In this document: positions 27,241 through 36,423 of the stretch, piece by piece
Position numbering within the stretch: position 1 is the first letter of the stretch
How the letters are laid out: each line of letters opens with the position of its first letter
From: Methanothermobacter tenebrarum
Lineage (GTDB): Archaea > Methanobacteriota > Methanobacteria > Methanobacteriales > DSM-23052
Direction: 5' to 3'
Assembly (NCBI RefSeq): GCF_023167465.1
Contig: NZ_AP025698.1
Coordinates: 1,408,763-1,472,762 of the forward strand
DNA length: 64,000 bases
Notes under the pieces: generated by a model
Told to the model about the DNA's origin: nothing
The model's database searches: none
The model's input: only the letters and a program-made list of their open reading frames with translations
Program-made: the position numbers and the translations under genes

Positions 27241-28542
27241 ATGACGCAAATGGACGAAGCAAAAAAAGGTATTATAACAGAAGAAATGAAAGCCATCGCC
27301 AAAAAAGAAAACGTCCCGGAAGATTTTATAAGAAGGGGCGTGGCCAATGGTAGGATAATCATACCAAGTAACATTAACCGGGAAGTAAAACCCGTTGGTA
27401 TCGGTGAAGGACTCAGAACAAAGGTAAACGCGACAATAGGAACCTCCACGGACATAATAGACCTTAAAATGGAGGAAGAAAAGGCGAAGATCGCAATCCA
27501 AAACAAGGCAGACACCCTCATGGAACTATCAGTCGGCGGCAACCTGGACAAAATCAGAAAAAGAATCCTAGAAATCTCACAGATACCAGTAGGCAGCGTA
27601 CCAGTATACCAGGCAGCCATAGAAACCATAAGAAAAAAAGGCGCAGCCATCTACATGGACGAAGACATACTATTCAAAACCATAGAAAAACAAGCAAAAG
27701 ACGGCATAGATTTCATGGCCATACACTGCAGCATAAACATGGAAACCCTCAAAAGGCTGAAAAGACAAGGTCGAGAAGGCGGACTCGTGAGCAGAGGCGG
27801 TGCATTCATCTCAGCATGGATAGTTGAAAACGAAACAGAAAACCCCCTCTACAAGGACTTCGACTACATCCTAGAAATAGCAAAAGAACACGACTTCGTA
27901 TTATCACTAGCAAATGGCATGCGCGCAGGGGCCATCGCAGACGCAACAGACCGAGCACAAGTCCAGGAACTCATAATACTCGGAGAATTAATAGACAAAA
28001 GCAGAGAAGCTGGAGTCCAAGCCATGGTAGAGGGTCCAGGACACATACCATTAAATGAAATAAAAGCAAACGTCATACTACAAAAAAAATTATGCAGGGG
28101 AGCCCCATTCTACATGCTAGGGCCTATTGTCACTGACATAGCCCCCGGCTATGATCATGTCGTGGCTGCTATAGGAGCCGCCGCATCAGCAGCAGCAGGA
28201 GCTGACTTCATCTGTTATGTCACACCAGCAGAACACCTAGCATTACCATACCCCGAAGATGTTAAAGAGGGTGTTATAGCCACAAGAATAGGAGCATACG
28301 TAGGTGACATGTCCCGGGGAATACATAATGGAGAAAAAGACCTTCTAATGGCCAATGCACGTAAAAAATTGGACTGGGAAGCACAATTCGATGTTGCCAT
28401 GTGTCCAGCGGATGCGAGGAGAATAAGGGAAGAAAGACCCCCAGCAGACCCTGACACTTGTACAATGTGTGGAGAGTACTGTGCGGTGAAGATAGTGAAC
28501 GAATGGCTCGAAAGCGCAGAAGAAGATATATTCACAGACTAA
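27241..28542 (+). CDS. thiC: Phosphomethylpyrimidine synthase
   Basis: Radical SAM enzyme converting aminoimidazole ribotide to hydroxymethylpyrimidine phosphate for thiamine. At 433 residues it is the shorter archaeal form. Typical segments are GRIIIPSN.NREVKPVGIGEGLRTKVNATIGTS (written here with one position left open), VEGPGHIPLNEI, GAPFYMLGPIVTDIAPGYDH, and the C-terminal cluster motif CTMCGEYC (CxxCxxxxC type) near residue 410. The ATG follows GGGTGA. It is tightly spaced after the PfkB kinase and 28 bases before lysS. Some methanogens carry a second thiC copy; only one is seen here. Confidence 0.96.
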   Translation: MTQMDEAKKGIITEEMKAIAKKENVPEDFIRRGVANGRIIIPSNINREVKPVGIGEGLRTKVNATIGTSTDIIDLKMEEEKAKIAIQNKADTLMELSVGGNLDKIRKRILEISQIPVGSVPVYQAAIETIRKKGAAIYMDEDILFKTIEKQAKDGIDFMAIHCSINMETLKRLKRQGREGGLVSRGGAFISAWIVENETENPLYKDFDYILEIAKEHDFVLSLANGMRAGAIADATDRAQVQELIILGELIDKSREAGVQAMVEGPGHIPLNEIKANVILQKKLCRGAPFYMLGPIVTDIAPGYDHVVAAIGAAASAAAGADFICYVTPAEHLALPYPEDVKEGVIATRIGAYVGDMSRGIHNGEKDLLMANARKKLDWEAQFDVAMCPADARRIREERPPADPDTCTMCGEYCAVKIVNEWLESAEEDIFTD

Positions 28543-28570
28543 ACCTCCAACTCGGGGGTCGGTGATTGAA

Positions 28571-30148
28571 TTGAAACACTGGGTTGAGAGGATAGCAGAC
28601 GAACTTAAAAAAATGGACATAAAAGAGCATGTGATCGCCAGTGGAACATCCATCTCAGGGGCTATACACATTGGGAATTCCTGTGACGTTTTCATAGCCA
28701 ACGCCATAACAAAAAGCCTACTAGAAAATAATATAAAAGCTAAGACAATCTGGGTGGCCGACGACCACGACCCACTCCGCAAAGTGCCATATCCATTACC
28801 TGAAAGTTTCAAGAAGTACCTTGGAGTGCCATACTCCATGATACCATGCCCAGAGGACTGTTGTGAAGGATTCGTAGAACACTTCCAGAGACCATTTTTG
28901 GAAAGTCTCAAAAAATTCAACATAGAACTTGAAACATATTCAGGAGCCCAAATGTACAAGGACGGCTCATACAACAAATATATCCGCCTCTCCCTGGAAA
29001 GAGCAGAGGATATAAGGAGGATATTCAATAAATATCGGGAGAATCCACTCCCAGATGACTGGTTACCCTATAATCCCATCTGTGACGAGTGCGGTCGGAT
29101 AAACACAACATATGCCAAGGATTTCCAAGGGGATGCCGTCTACTATGATTGTAAGTGCGGATTCAGTGGCCAAGTGGATATCAAATCCGGGCAAGGTAAA
29201 CTCACATGGAGAGTTGAATGGGCTGCGCGATGGAAAATGTTAAATGTTACCTGCGAACCCTTCGGCAAAGATCATGCAGCAAGCGGGGGATCCTATGATG
29301 TTAGCAGCGAAATATCCAGGGAAATATTCGATTACCCCCCACCATACCCTGTACCATATGAGTGGATAACCCTCAAAGGAGAAGCCATGTCCAAATCCAA
29401 GGGCGTATTCTTCACACCAGGACAATGGCTGGAGATAGGACCCCCAGAGAGCCTGAATTATTTCATATTCAGGAGCAAACCAATGAAACATAAGGATTTC
29501 AACCCCGAAATGCCATTCCTAGACCTCATGGACCAGTTCGACCGCACAGAAAGAATATACTATGATATGGAATCCCCCACATCAGCAAAGGAAGAAGAAA
29601 AATTGAAGAGGATCTACAAGGCCTCCATGATACAAGAATTCGAAGACCTGCCATTACGTCCATCCTATAGGTTTATGACAGTAGCATATCAGATAGCCGG
29701 TGAAAACCTTGAAAGAATCTATAAAATCCTCAAAAAGAATTCACAACTACCACCCGGATTCGATGAAAAAAGCCTAGATGACCTGAAAGATTTTCAAAGG
29801 GAACAGCTCATTGAAAGAATAGAACATGTGCAAAATTGGCTGGGAAAATACGCCCCAGAGATCGTCAAATTCCAAGTACAAGAAAAAATACCACCAGTAG
29901 AACTCTCAAAAAAACAAAAAGCATTCCTAAGCGAAGTCGCGGATACAATAAAAGAAAAAACTTTAACCCCCAAAGAACTCCACGACAAAATATATAACAT
30001 ACTGAGAAAACATGGACTAAAACCCAAAGAAGCATTCCAAGCCATCTATAAAGTGCTTATAGGGAAAAAGATGGGCCCAAGGGCGGCATCATTCCTCCTA
30101 TCCCTCGACAAAGAATTCGTAATAAAAAGACTAAAACTGATAGAATGA
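28571..30148 (+). CDS. lysS: Class I lysyl-tRNA synthetase
   Basis: Archaeal class I lysyl-tRNA synthetase, unrelated to the class II enzyme. About 525 residues with the HIGH-type motif IHIGNS near residue 37, zinc-type cysteines CDECGR and CKCGF, and the KMSKS loop as EAMSKSKG at about 275. The C-terminal helical domain is the anticodon-binding region. The start is TTG at 28571 with GGTGA five bases upstream; the in-frame GTG at 28562 is inside that site. Its stop overlaps the start of the UGSC protein gene by four bases. Confidence 0.96.
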   Translation: MKHWVERIADELKKMDIKEHVIASGTSISGAIHIGNSCDVFIANAITKSLLENNIKAKTIWVADDHDPLRKVPYPLPESFKKYLGVPYSMIPCPEDCCEGFVEHFQRPFLESLKKFNIELETYSGAQMYKDGSYNKYIRLSLERAEDIRRIFNKYRENPLPDDWLPYNPICDECGRINTTYAKDFQGDAVYYDCKCGFSGQVDIKSGQGKLTWRVEWAARWKMLNVTCEPFGKDHAASGGSYDVSSEISREIFDYPPPYPVPYEWITLKGEAMSKSKGVFFTPGQWLEIGPPESLNYFIFRSKPMKHKDFNPEMPFLDLMDQFDRTERIYYDMESPTSAKEEEKLKRIYKASMIQEFEDLPLRPSYRFMTVAYQIAGENLERIYKILKKNSQLPPGFDEKSLDDLKDFQREQLIERIEHVQNWLGKYAPEIVKFQVQEKIPPVELSKKQKAFLSEVADTIKEKTLTPKELHDKIYNILRKHGLKPKEAFQAIYKVLIGKKMGPRAASFLLSLDKEFVIKRLKLIE

Positions 30149-30630
30149 AAGTCCTAAACCCCCTCGCAGAAACAAAAAAACAAGAAACCAAGATAAACCA
30201 GATAGAAAAAATAGAAAAAATCTCCCTAATTAACAACACAAAACCCAACACAGACACCATACTCAAAGAAATCACAAAAAACCTAAATACAAAAATCCTA
30301 AAATTCACCAAACCAGCAGGGGCCCCAGCACCAGACCATGAAATACAAAAAGCAAGCCAAGCCAACCTGTGCATCCTAGCCCTTGGAGATTGCGGGTCCT
30401 GCACAACATGGCTCATACTAGACGCCATACGCCTAGAAAAACTGGGAACCCCAACAATCACCATCTGCTCAGACAAATTCGCCAAATTCGCAGAGGAACT
30501 AGCAAAAGCCCACGGGGCATCAAACCTTAGAATAGCCAAGATAGAACATCCAATAGCCGGCCTAAAAAAAGACGAGATAATCAAAAAAACAAGACAGACA
30601 ATAGAAGATATCAAAGGATTCATCAGGTGA
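30145..30630 (+). CDS. UGSC-family protein, cysteine form
   Basis: Protein of 161 residues with a GDCGSC motif at about residues 81-86 (LALGDCGSCTTWLILDAIRLE), where members in other organisms carry selenocysteine (UGSC). The motif sits at the end of a strand, as in redox-active thiol sites. The C-terminal half has a flavodoxin-like alternation of strands and helices. The function is not established. It overlaps lysS by four bases and is followed three bases later by a larger gene with which it appears to form a unit. Codon third positions are extremely A and C rich. Confidence 0.7.
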   Translation: MKVLNPLAETKKQETKINQIEKIEKISLINNTKPNTDTILKEITKNLNTKILKFTKPAGAPAPDHEIQKASQANLCILALGDCGSCTTWLILDAIRLEKLGTPTITICSDKFAKFAEELAKAHGASNLRIAKIEHPIAGLKKDEIIKKTRQTIEDIKGFIR

Positions 30631-30633
30631 ACT

Positions 30634-31722
30634 ATGATGAAAGGATGTGGATGTCTTATCAACCACCAACCCAACTCCTTGGAGAAGATAAACCTAGACT
30701 TTTACCAGAAAAAATTCACAGATGGTCTCCCTATTATACCACCAACCCCAGAAAGAGTGGAAAAATTCTACGAATACTCATCAAGGGATCCGGAGGAGGT
30801 TATAGCGGTTTTACCCCCAAGAAATGGTGAAGCAACCATTGAAAAGATCGCGATAAACGCTGTTATGGCAGGATGCCCACCCCAACTAATGCCATTCATT
30901 GAAAACACAATCATGGCCATAGCAGATGAAAAATTCAACCTAGCAGCAATAAACGCAACAACACATCCCATATCAGTGGCCATAATAGTTAACGGTCCAA
31001 TAGCAGATGAGATAGGATTTAATTGTTCAACAGGATGCCTCGGCCCCGGGAACCTCCCTAACGCAACACTTGGAAGAGCCCTCAGACTCTGCCTCATCAA
31101 CATAGCAGGGGCCATACCAGGGATCGGAGACCACGCAACCATGGGCTCCCCAGCAAAATACACCTACTGTTTCGCAGAAAATGAAGATGAAAACCCATGG
31201 GAGCCATTACAAGCTGAAAGGGGATTCCCTGAAAAATCAACAACAGTAACTGTCATAGGCGCCGAAGCACCCTACAATGTAAACGACCATAGAAGTACCA
31301 GACCAGAAGACATACTAGACACCATAATAGATACAATATCAACAGCAGGCTCCAATAATAGTCACGTCCCCGGCGAAATATTGGTTATAATGGGACCCGA
31401 ACATGCCAAGGCCATTGCAACTGAAGGTTGGGAAAAGGATGATGTAAAAGATTATATACATGAGAATGCCATGGTACCCTCAAATCTTGCTGACAGAGGG
31501 GGCCGAGCACTCGACAAAAAGCACGTAAAAGATGAAATGGTGAAGATAACACGTTCACGGGAGGATGTGGTGATAGTGGTCGCCGGAGGGGTGGGTAGGC
31601 ATACACTAGTCGCCCCCGGATTCGGAGGATCCTCAAAATCCACTACCAGGGCTTTAAAATTAAAAAATGGAACCTATGCAACTTCCATAAAAGATTATAA
31701 TATGAGAGAAAAAAGAGAATAA
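30634..31722 (+). CDS. Uncharacterised UGSC-associated protein
   Basis: Soluble protein of 362 residues, probably the large partner of the UGSC protein upstream. Cysteines cluster in MKGCGC at the start, VMAGCPPQLMPF, and FNCSTGCLGPGN; IPGIGDHATMGSPAKYTYC and APGFGGSSKST are other conserved-looking stretches. It resembles proteins found next to, or fused with, UGSC domains in bacteria, whose reaction is unknown. Two ATGs (30634, 30637) follow AGGTGA, which also contains the stop of the upstream gene, so translation is coupled. A hairpin at 31754-31771 may end the transcript. Confidence 0.65.
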   Translation: MMKGCGCLINHQPNSLEKINLDFYQKKFTDGLPIIPPTPERVEKFYEYSSRDPEEVIAVLPPRNGEATIEKIAINAVMAGCPPQLMPFIENTIMAIADEKFNLAAINATTHPISVAIIVNGPIADEIGFNCSTGCLGPGNLPNATLGRALRLCLINIAGAIPGIGDHATMGSPAKYTYCFAENEDENPWEPLQAERGFPEKSTTVTVIGAEAPYNVNDHRSTRPEDILDTIIDTISTAGSNNSHVPGEILVIMGPEHAKAIATEGWEKDDVKDYIHENAMVPSNLADRGGRALDKKHVKDEMVKITRSREDVVIVVAGGVGRHTLVAPGFGGSSKSTTRALKLKNGTYATSIKDYNMREKRE

Positions 31723-31753
31723 AATATTCACCCACCACACTAATTATCATTTT

Positions 31754-31771
31754 TGGGATGGAATGATCCCA
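31754..31771 (+). terminator. Hairpin after the UGSC pair
   Basis: TGGGAT and ATCCCA, separated by six bases, form a perfect 6-bp stem 32 bases after the stop codon, preceded by TTTT. It is a candidate 3'-end stem for the lysS-UGSC transcript. Confidence 0.35.
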
Positions 31772-31812
31772 GCAAAGGACACCGATACAAAAAAAAGTCC
31801 ATCGAATAGTCA

Positions 31813-31828
31813 CAATTATGCATAATTG
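31813..31828. repeat. 16-bp perfect palindrome
   Basis: CAATTATG followed at once by its exact inverse complement CATAATTG. It stands alone in a spacer with no promoter recognised beside it; it could be a protein-binding site or chance in AT-rich DNA. Confidence 0.5.
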
Positions 31829-32163
31829 ATAAAAAGAACGCCCAGGAGGAACGGCTTCAATCAGAAGAAACTGTTCATTTCAGTAGGCTTCCTTTCAAAA
31901 ATGAAAAGGTTTTGAGACTAATTTTCAAGGGTTTATCAATGTCTTAGCTTCATATTATCCTATTACTTCTGTTAACTATTCCTGTGCATTGGAGTGGGGC
32001 TTTTCAGTGTTTTATTTGAAGGTTTACAATCCACCACATGCTGGTACACGGCATTTGCCATCCCATGAGAGGCTCATACTCCATGAATTATAAACAATCT
32101 TTACTTCCTTTGTCTGTAAAGCCTTGGGAGAACTGGCAGACAAGATGAAGTAGGATGATTATT

Positions 32164-32261
32164 CCAGGACCAGGGACGGTCCCCTGAGCCCGCGGAGATG
32201 AAAACGCCTACATGGTATACCAGCAGGTTCTCATCAGCGAAGCACCATGGGGGTAGTTCAC
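32164..32261 (+). mobile_element. TnpB (IS605/IS1341-type) C-terminal relic with right end
   Basis: One frame reads PGPGTVP, stop, ARGDENAYMVYQQVLISEAP, WG, stop. This is the layout of TnpB C-terminal tails (GT..., then CGD/RGD, then a Q..L..EA segment), with one in-frame TGA at 32185. The tail's stop lies inside GGGGTAGTTCAC (32250-32261), a right-end motif also present, inverted, at 63317-63328. Such right ends belong to the element's omega-RNA region. The rest of tnpB is missing or unrecognisable. Confidence 0.6.
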
Positions 32262-32463
32262 ATTCCAAAATCCAAACCTAGGGGGAGATCCCCCTCTTAG
32301 GGATTTTTTCTGTTCTAATCAGTTCCAAGAGGAATCTGAAAAAATAAAATGCTAAGCTTCCCATCATTATATTTTTTGTGGGGGATAATGTCCCCATTTT
32401 TGGAATGATTGATCTATTAACACCCTTTAAAGATAACGCATATATATAATATTACAATATTTA

Positions 32464-34185
32464 ATGGTGGTGGGGAGGTTGAAGATTCTTCTACTTAAAT
32501 GCGCTGGACTTGAAGTTTCAGATTTAGAGCAGAAACTTGAAGCCATTGGTTTTAAAGTTGATGTTGCTGATAGTGTTGAAGAAGCAATGGAAAAAGAACC
32601 CAGAACTGACCTGTTTCTTGTGTATACTACACCCACTAAGGATATAGAATGGACTGGTAAAATTAAAGGCTTTAAAATGCCCCCAGTATATTTGATTGAT
32701 TTTGAAGAGGTTAATATCCAAAAGGCAATCCTAGTCCCCCATTATATTCGTATAAGCAAGCCATTTGATGTTAAAGAGCTTAAAACTGCCATGAATTTAA
32801 TACTCCAGAGTATGAAAGAATTGAAAGAAGAGGAAGAGCGCTATAGAAACCTGTTCAAGTACACTGGAAGGTGCGTGGCCGTCTACGAAGCCGTTGATGA
32901 CGGTGAAGATTTTGTCCTCAAGGATTTTAATCCTGCCGCCGAAAAGGTCGAGCAAGTGAAAAGGGAAGACATCCTCGGTAAAAGAGTGACCGAAGTTTTC
33001 CCAGGAATAAAAGATTTCGGCCTACTAGATGTTTTCAAGAGAGTGTACAAAACGGGTCGGCCGGAACATTTCCCCTTAGCTCATTATAAGGATAATAGAA
33101 TAAGCGGGTGGAAGGATAACTTCGTATATAAATTACCCTCAGGCGAAATAGTAGCAGTATACGAGGATTTGACCAAATATAAGCAATTAGAAGAGGAAGT
33201 TAAAGAGAAAAGAGAATTATATAGGAGCATATTTGAGAATAGTGGCGCTGCGACAGTTATCATAGACGAGGACACCACACTATTACTAGCCAACAAAGAA
33301 TTCGAAAAACTCAGCGGATATTCCAAAGAAGAATTGGAAGGTAAGAAAACCTGGACAGAGTTTGTAGCAGAAGAAGACTTAAAAAGGATGAAAAAATATC
33401 ATTACTTGCGTAGAAAGGATCCTAGCCTAGCACCTGAAAAATATACCTTTAAATTCCGTGATCGCCGAGGAAAAACAAGACACATACAATTAAACGTGGG
33501 CATGATCTCAGGGACAAAAAGGAGCGTGGCCTCACTAATCGATATCACCGAACTTAAAGAAGCTGAAAGGAAAATCAAAGAGAGTGAAGAAAGGTACCGG
33601 GCTGTTGTGGAAACCGCCCCCAACGGGGTGGTAGTGCTGGATAAAACCGGCACGATACTTGAAGTTAACAAAAAGGCACTAGAACTTTCAGGGTTCAAGA
33701 AAGAAGACCTGATAGGTAAAAACATTATAAGAATACTCCCCAAGATCAAATTAGACCCCAATGAGATAATAACAGCATTTAAACTCGCCCTAAGGGGAGA
33801 AAAACCTGATAAGAGGGTTAGAACCTTCACAAACTTGAACGGTGAGCAGATCTCATTCATAGAACACCATTCAGTTCTAAAGAAACATGGCAAAGTAGTA
33901 GGCTTATCACTTATCATAGAAGATGTTACTGAACGTTGTAAAGCAGAAAAGAAGATCAGAGAATCCCTCATAGAAAAAGAGATGTTCTTAAGGGAAATAC
34001 ATCATCGTGTTAAGAATAATCTGCAGATTATCAGCAGCCTGTTAAATTTGCAGGTTGGTAGAATAGGGGATGGTAGAGCTCGTAGGCTGTTGCGAGAATC
34101 TCAAATGCGGATACAGGCAATGGCAATGATACACGAACACCTTAATCCAGGACACTGGCAAAGATCAAATTCAAAGAATACGTAG
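32464..34185 (+). pseudogene. PAS-rich HisKA_2 sensor histidine kinase, N-terminal part of a frameshifted gene
   Basis: Codes 573 residues: a degenerate receiver-like N-terminal domain (about 1-115), three PAS domains (about 120-235, 250-365, 375-490) and a HisKA_2 phosphoacceptor region with EIHHRVKNNLQIISSLLNLQ, where the first or second His is phosphorylated. After IHEHL the frame leaves homology and stops at 34185. The missing ATPase domain continues in the next frame, so a one-base loss (or two-base gain) near 34150-34162 breaks the gene. The ATG at 32464 lies about 20 bases after a TATA tract and may be leaderless. Soluble, with no membrane segments. Confidence 0.85.
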
Positions 34186-34562
34186 AAAGGTTAGTGAACA
34201 ATATATTCACATCCTATGGGGCCAAGGTTAAAAAAAGATTGGAAATTGAAAACATACAACTGGACCTTGACACCGCCATACCCCTCGGCCTAATAATCAA
34301 CGAACTGGTAACAAACAGCATCAAATACGCCTTCCCAACAGGAAAAGGGACAATAACAATAAAACTCACAACTAAAAACAACAAAATAACACTAACAGTA
34401 GCAGACAATGGCATAGGCCTCCCAGAAAACATCAACATAGAAAAAACAGAAACACTAGGCCTAAAACTAGTAAACATCCTAACAAAACAAATCAACGGAA
34501 AACTAACCCTCAAAACAAACCAAGGCACAAAATACAAAATAACATTCAAAAAACTAGACTAA
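34163..34562 (+). pseudogene. Histidine kinase ATPase domain, C-terminal part of the frameshifted gene
   Basis: In the frame starting around 34163 the sequence reads KIKFKEYVERLVNN and continues into a HATPase_c domain: the N box LGLIINELVTNSIKYAFP, the G1 box VADNGIGLPENI and the C-terminal GLKLVNILTKQINGKL. It completes the sensor kinase upstream but is one frame away (34185 stop). A GTG at 34194 could start a separate fragment. Third codon positions are extremely A and C rich, unlike the 5' part of the same gene. A sequencing error is the main alternative to a real mutation. Confidence 0.85.
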
Positions 34563-34700
34563 GAGTTTATAGTCAGAAAAGATCAAATCAGAGACAATAC
34601 ACGACAACTAGTCGGTGCTCATAAGTTTATTTAGAAAATATAAATCAAATCCCCAATATACTTCTCGCTGTGAATAAAATGAAAGGAAAAAAATCTTGTA

Positions 34701-35576
34701 TTATTCTCTTTCTATTTTGATTTTTATGGGTACTTTTTTCCCTTTAAGTAGTCTTGCGATGACTAATAGGATTATTAGTATTAAGAGCCATCCTGGTACG
34801 ACTATGACTTGTCCTGTAGCTTTTATGGGATTCTGTGGGTTGTATCTTCCATATTCTATATTTGCATCCGCAGTGTACACTCCCATATCCAAGGGGCCTG
34901 GTTTCCAAGTGATAACATCTGTATATTTGTCTCCTGGGTATACTCCGCCTGTGGAGTTAACCTTGGCGGTGGCAAACCAACCCTTTAATGTTATTGTCCC
35001 TGTAAAGTTCTGGTAACAATTACCAATATTATGAAGAGTATATTCAAATTCCCCTGATAGTGGACTTATAATTAAAGGCGGCACTTTGAAACTTTCAAGT
35101 TTGAGTGATTCTTGGATTGACCCTGGCAGCCCAACAACAACGGGTACTATAATTTCTGCCCCTTGTTTGAGGAAAACTTGTGTCCCCCCAGCACCTGTTG
35201 GAGTCGCTCTTGGCGTTGCCCTCACTACTAATGCTCCAACTGCATCCCTATAATTATAATTTGACGGTACTGTCACCTCGAAGTGAACCTCTTTACGTTC
35301 TCCAGGTTTTAGTGTGAATTTGCTCTCTTTTATTTTTATCCAATTGGTCGCCCCTCCATCAACGAGTAAAAGGTGCACTTTGTCCTTTATAATCCTTTTT
35401 TTATCAACTTCCACATCTATTGTTTCATTCCCAAAATTTCCAACTGTAATTTTCCCCTGATAATGTGTGGTGTTTTCTATTTCGAAACGCGTGGGAGAAA
35501 CCACCACATTAAGACTATAAACCCACGACAAGCAAAAAAGTAAGATCAATAGGATGATAATTAACCCTCTCCTCAA
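34701..35576 (-). CDS. Exported single-anchor protein with Ig-like domain (DUF916/WxLIP-like layout)
   Basis: Protein of 291 residues with an N-terminal signal or anchor (RRGLIIILLILLFCLSWVYS), an extracellular beta-rich region and a C-terminal membrane helix (VIVVPGWLLILIILLVIARLL) with a basic cytoplasmic tail. The ectodomain begins VVSPTRFEIEN and has LKPGERKEVHFEVTVPSN, typical of Ig-like stalk domains. The order is that of Gram-positive DUF916 proteins, which bind WxL surface proteins; homology is not shown. It lies 50 bases after a secreted partner gene. Function unknown, probably at the cell surface. Confidence 0.7.
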   Translation of the reverse strand: MRRGLIIILLILLFCLSWVYSLNVVVSPTRFEIENTTHYQGKITVGNFGNETIDVEVDKKRIIKDKVHLLLVDGGATNWIKIKESKFTLKPGERKEVHFEVTVPSNYNYRDAVGALVVRATPRATPTGAGGTQVFLKQGAEIIVPVVVGLPGSIQESLKLESFKVPPLIISPLSGEFEYTLHNIGNCYQNFTGTITLKGWFATAKVNSTGGVYPGDKYTDVITWKPGPLDMGVYTADANIEYGRYNPQNPIKATGQVIVVPGWLLILIILLVIARLLKGKKVPIKIKIERE

Positions 35577-35626
35577 CCTTTAACACCCCCTTCAAATAAA
35601 AAATAAAAAATAAAATTATATCAATT

Positions 35627-36187
35627 TTATGGTGAAGTTGGTTGCTCTGCGTTTTCTTGGACTGCTGCATGGTATATTGTTGTAGTGTATACCCCTGGTG
35701 GTGTTGCAAATGGCACAGTCAAGAAGAGATCTACAGGGACCGTAACTCGCCCACCTTGTGATGGTGGATCCCAACCAAGTAATACCCTGACATATTCTGT
35801 TGTGAAAGATGTTTTAGAGACGCTAGCACCATAATCTGCATATTTGAGGAGATCTAATGATATCGTGTTAGAGCCATTTGTTAAGTCGCCGGCGGCTCTT
35901 ACATATAGGTCTATGGCTACGTTGGAATATGAGTGAACTTGCTCGCCACCGGATCCGCCAGACCATGACCTTTCCATGTTATCTGCCGCTAAATCACTCA
36001 AAATTATCGTACTATTGTTTCCTCCGCCAGCCCATTCGGCTGCAATTGCAACTGTGGGCTCAACCTCGGCTTCTAAAGTTTGTGTAGCTGATGGGGATGC
36101 CTCAGCGTTTACTGGCTGGTAATAGAGCATCCCAACCACTAGCATCACTAATCCAGCCAATAAATAAAATGGCATAAGGTTCTTCAT
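35627..36187 (-). CDS. Secreted surface protein of unknown function
   Basis: Protein of about 187 residues with a signal peptide (LMPFYLLAGLVMLVVGMLYY, cleavage probably after VNA) and an exported domain rich in Ser, Thr, Gly and Val, with no cysteine. It lacks a C-terminal anchor. The layout, a small secreted beta protein next to an anchored Ig-like protein, recalls WxL or TasA-like surface systems. The ATG at 36187 is favoured by GGTGA five bases upstream; the ORF extends to a GTG at 36196 inside that site. Confidence 0.65.
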   Translation of the reverse strand: MKNLMPFYLLAGLVMLVVGMLYYQPVNAEASPSATQTLEAEVEPTVAIAAEWAGGGNNSTIILSDLAADNMERSWSGGSGGEQVHSYSNVAIDLYVRAAGDLTNGSNTISLDLLKYADYGASVSKTSFTTEYVRVLLGWDPPSQGGRVTVPVDLFLTVPFATPPGVYTTTIYHAAVQENAEQPTSP

Positions 36188-36218
36188 CGCCATCACCTTA
36201 CACTAAAAACTTTTCAGG

Positions 36219-36260
36219 TCACATCCAAAAAAAAATTTATGTGAATATCATCACATCCAA
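36219..36260. promoter_or_regulatory. Promoter region with direct repeat TCACATCCAA
   Basis: TCACATCCAA occurs at 36219-36228 and 36251-36260, flanking an AT-rich stretch (minus-strand ACATAAATTTTTTT) that could be the TATA box of the secreted-protein operon. Two half-sites about three helical turns apart suggest a regulator binding site. Confidence 0.3.
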
Positions 36261-36423
36261 TTTGGTGAACCTTGTATTCCAAGAAAAAATGGAATCGGGA
36301 ACCTTTCCAGTGGAGGGATCTTCCAAGAAGGATAAAACTTTTTAGCTGTGAAACATCATCATAATTTACCCCTATATCACCTAAAATGTGGGGGTGTGTA
36401 TAGCCTTTTAGGAGTCCCAAAAA

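Larger units (their letters stand above)
31723..32463. other. 741-base intergenic region with decayed sequence
   Basis: No convincing intact gene. It holds a 6-bp hairpin, a 16-bp perfect palindrome and, in its right half, the C-terminal tail and right end of a TnpB-type insertion element. The stretch 31830-32120 has broken short frames only; nothing recognisable was found there. A TATA-like tract ATATATATAA near 32440 precedes the sensor kinase. Confidence 0.6.

Noticed and set aside
32030..32125. Minus-strand frame SPKALQTKEVKIVYNSWSMS as a transposase piece
   Set aside because: About 36 codons only, no recognisable transposase motif; too little to assign.
36214..36420. 68-codon minus-strand frame after amzA
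   Set aside because: Begins immediately after the amzA stop without a ribosome site, covers the promoter of the next gene, and resembles no family.
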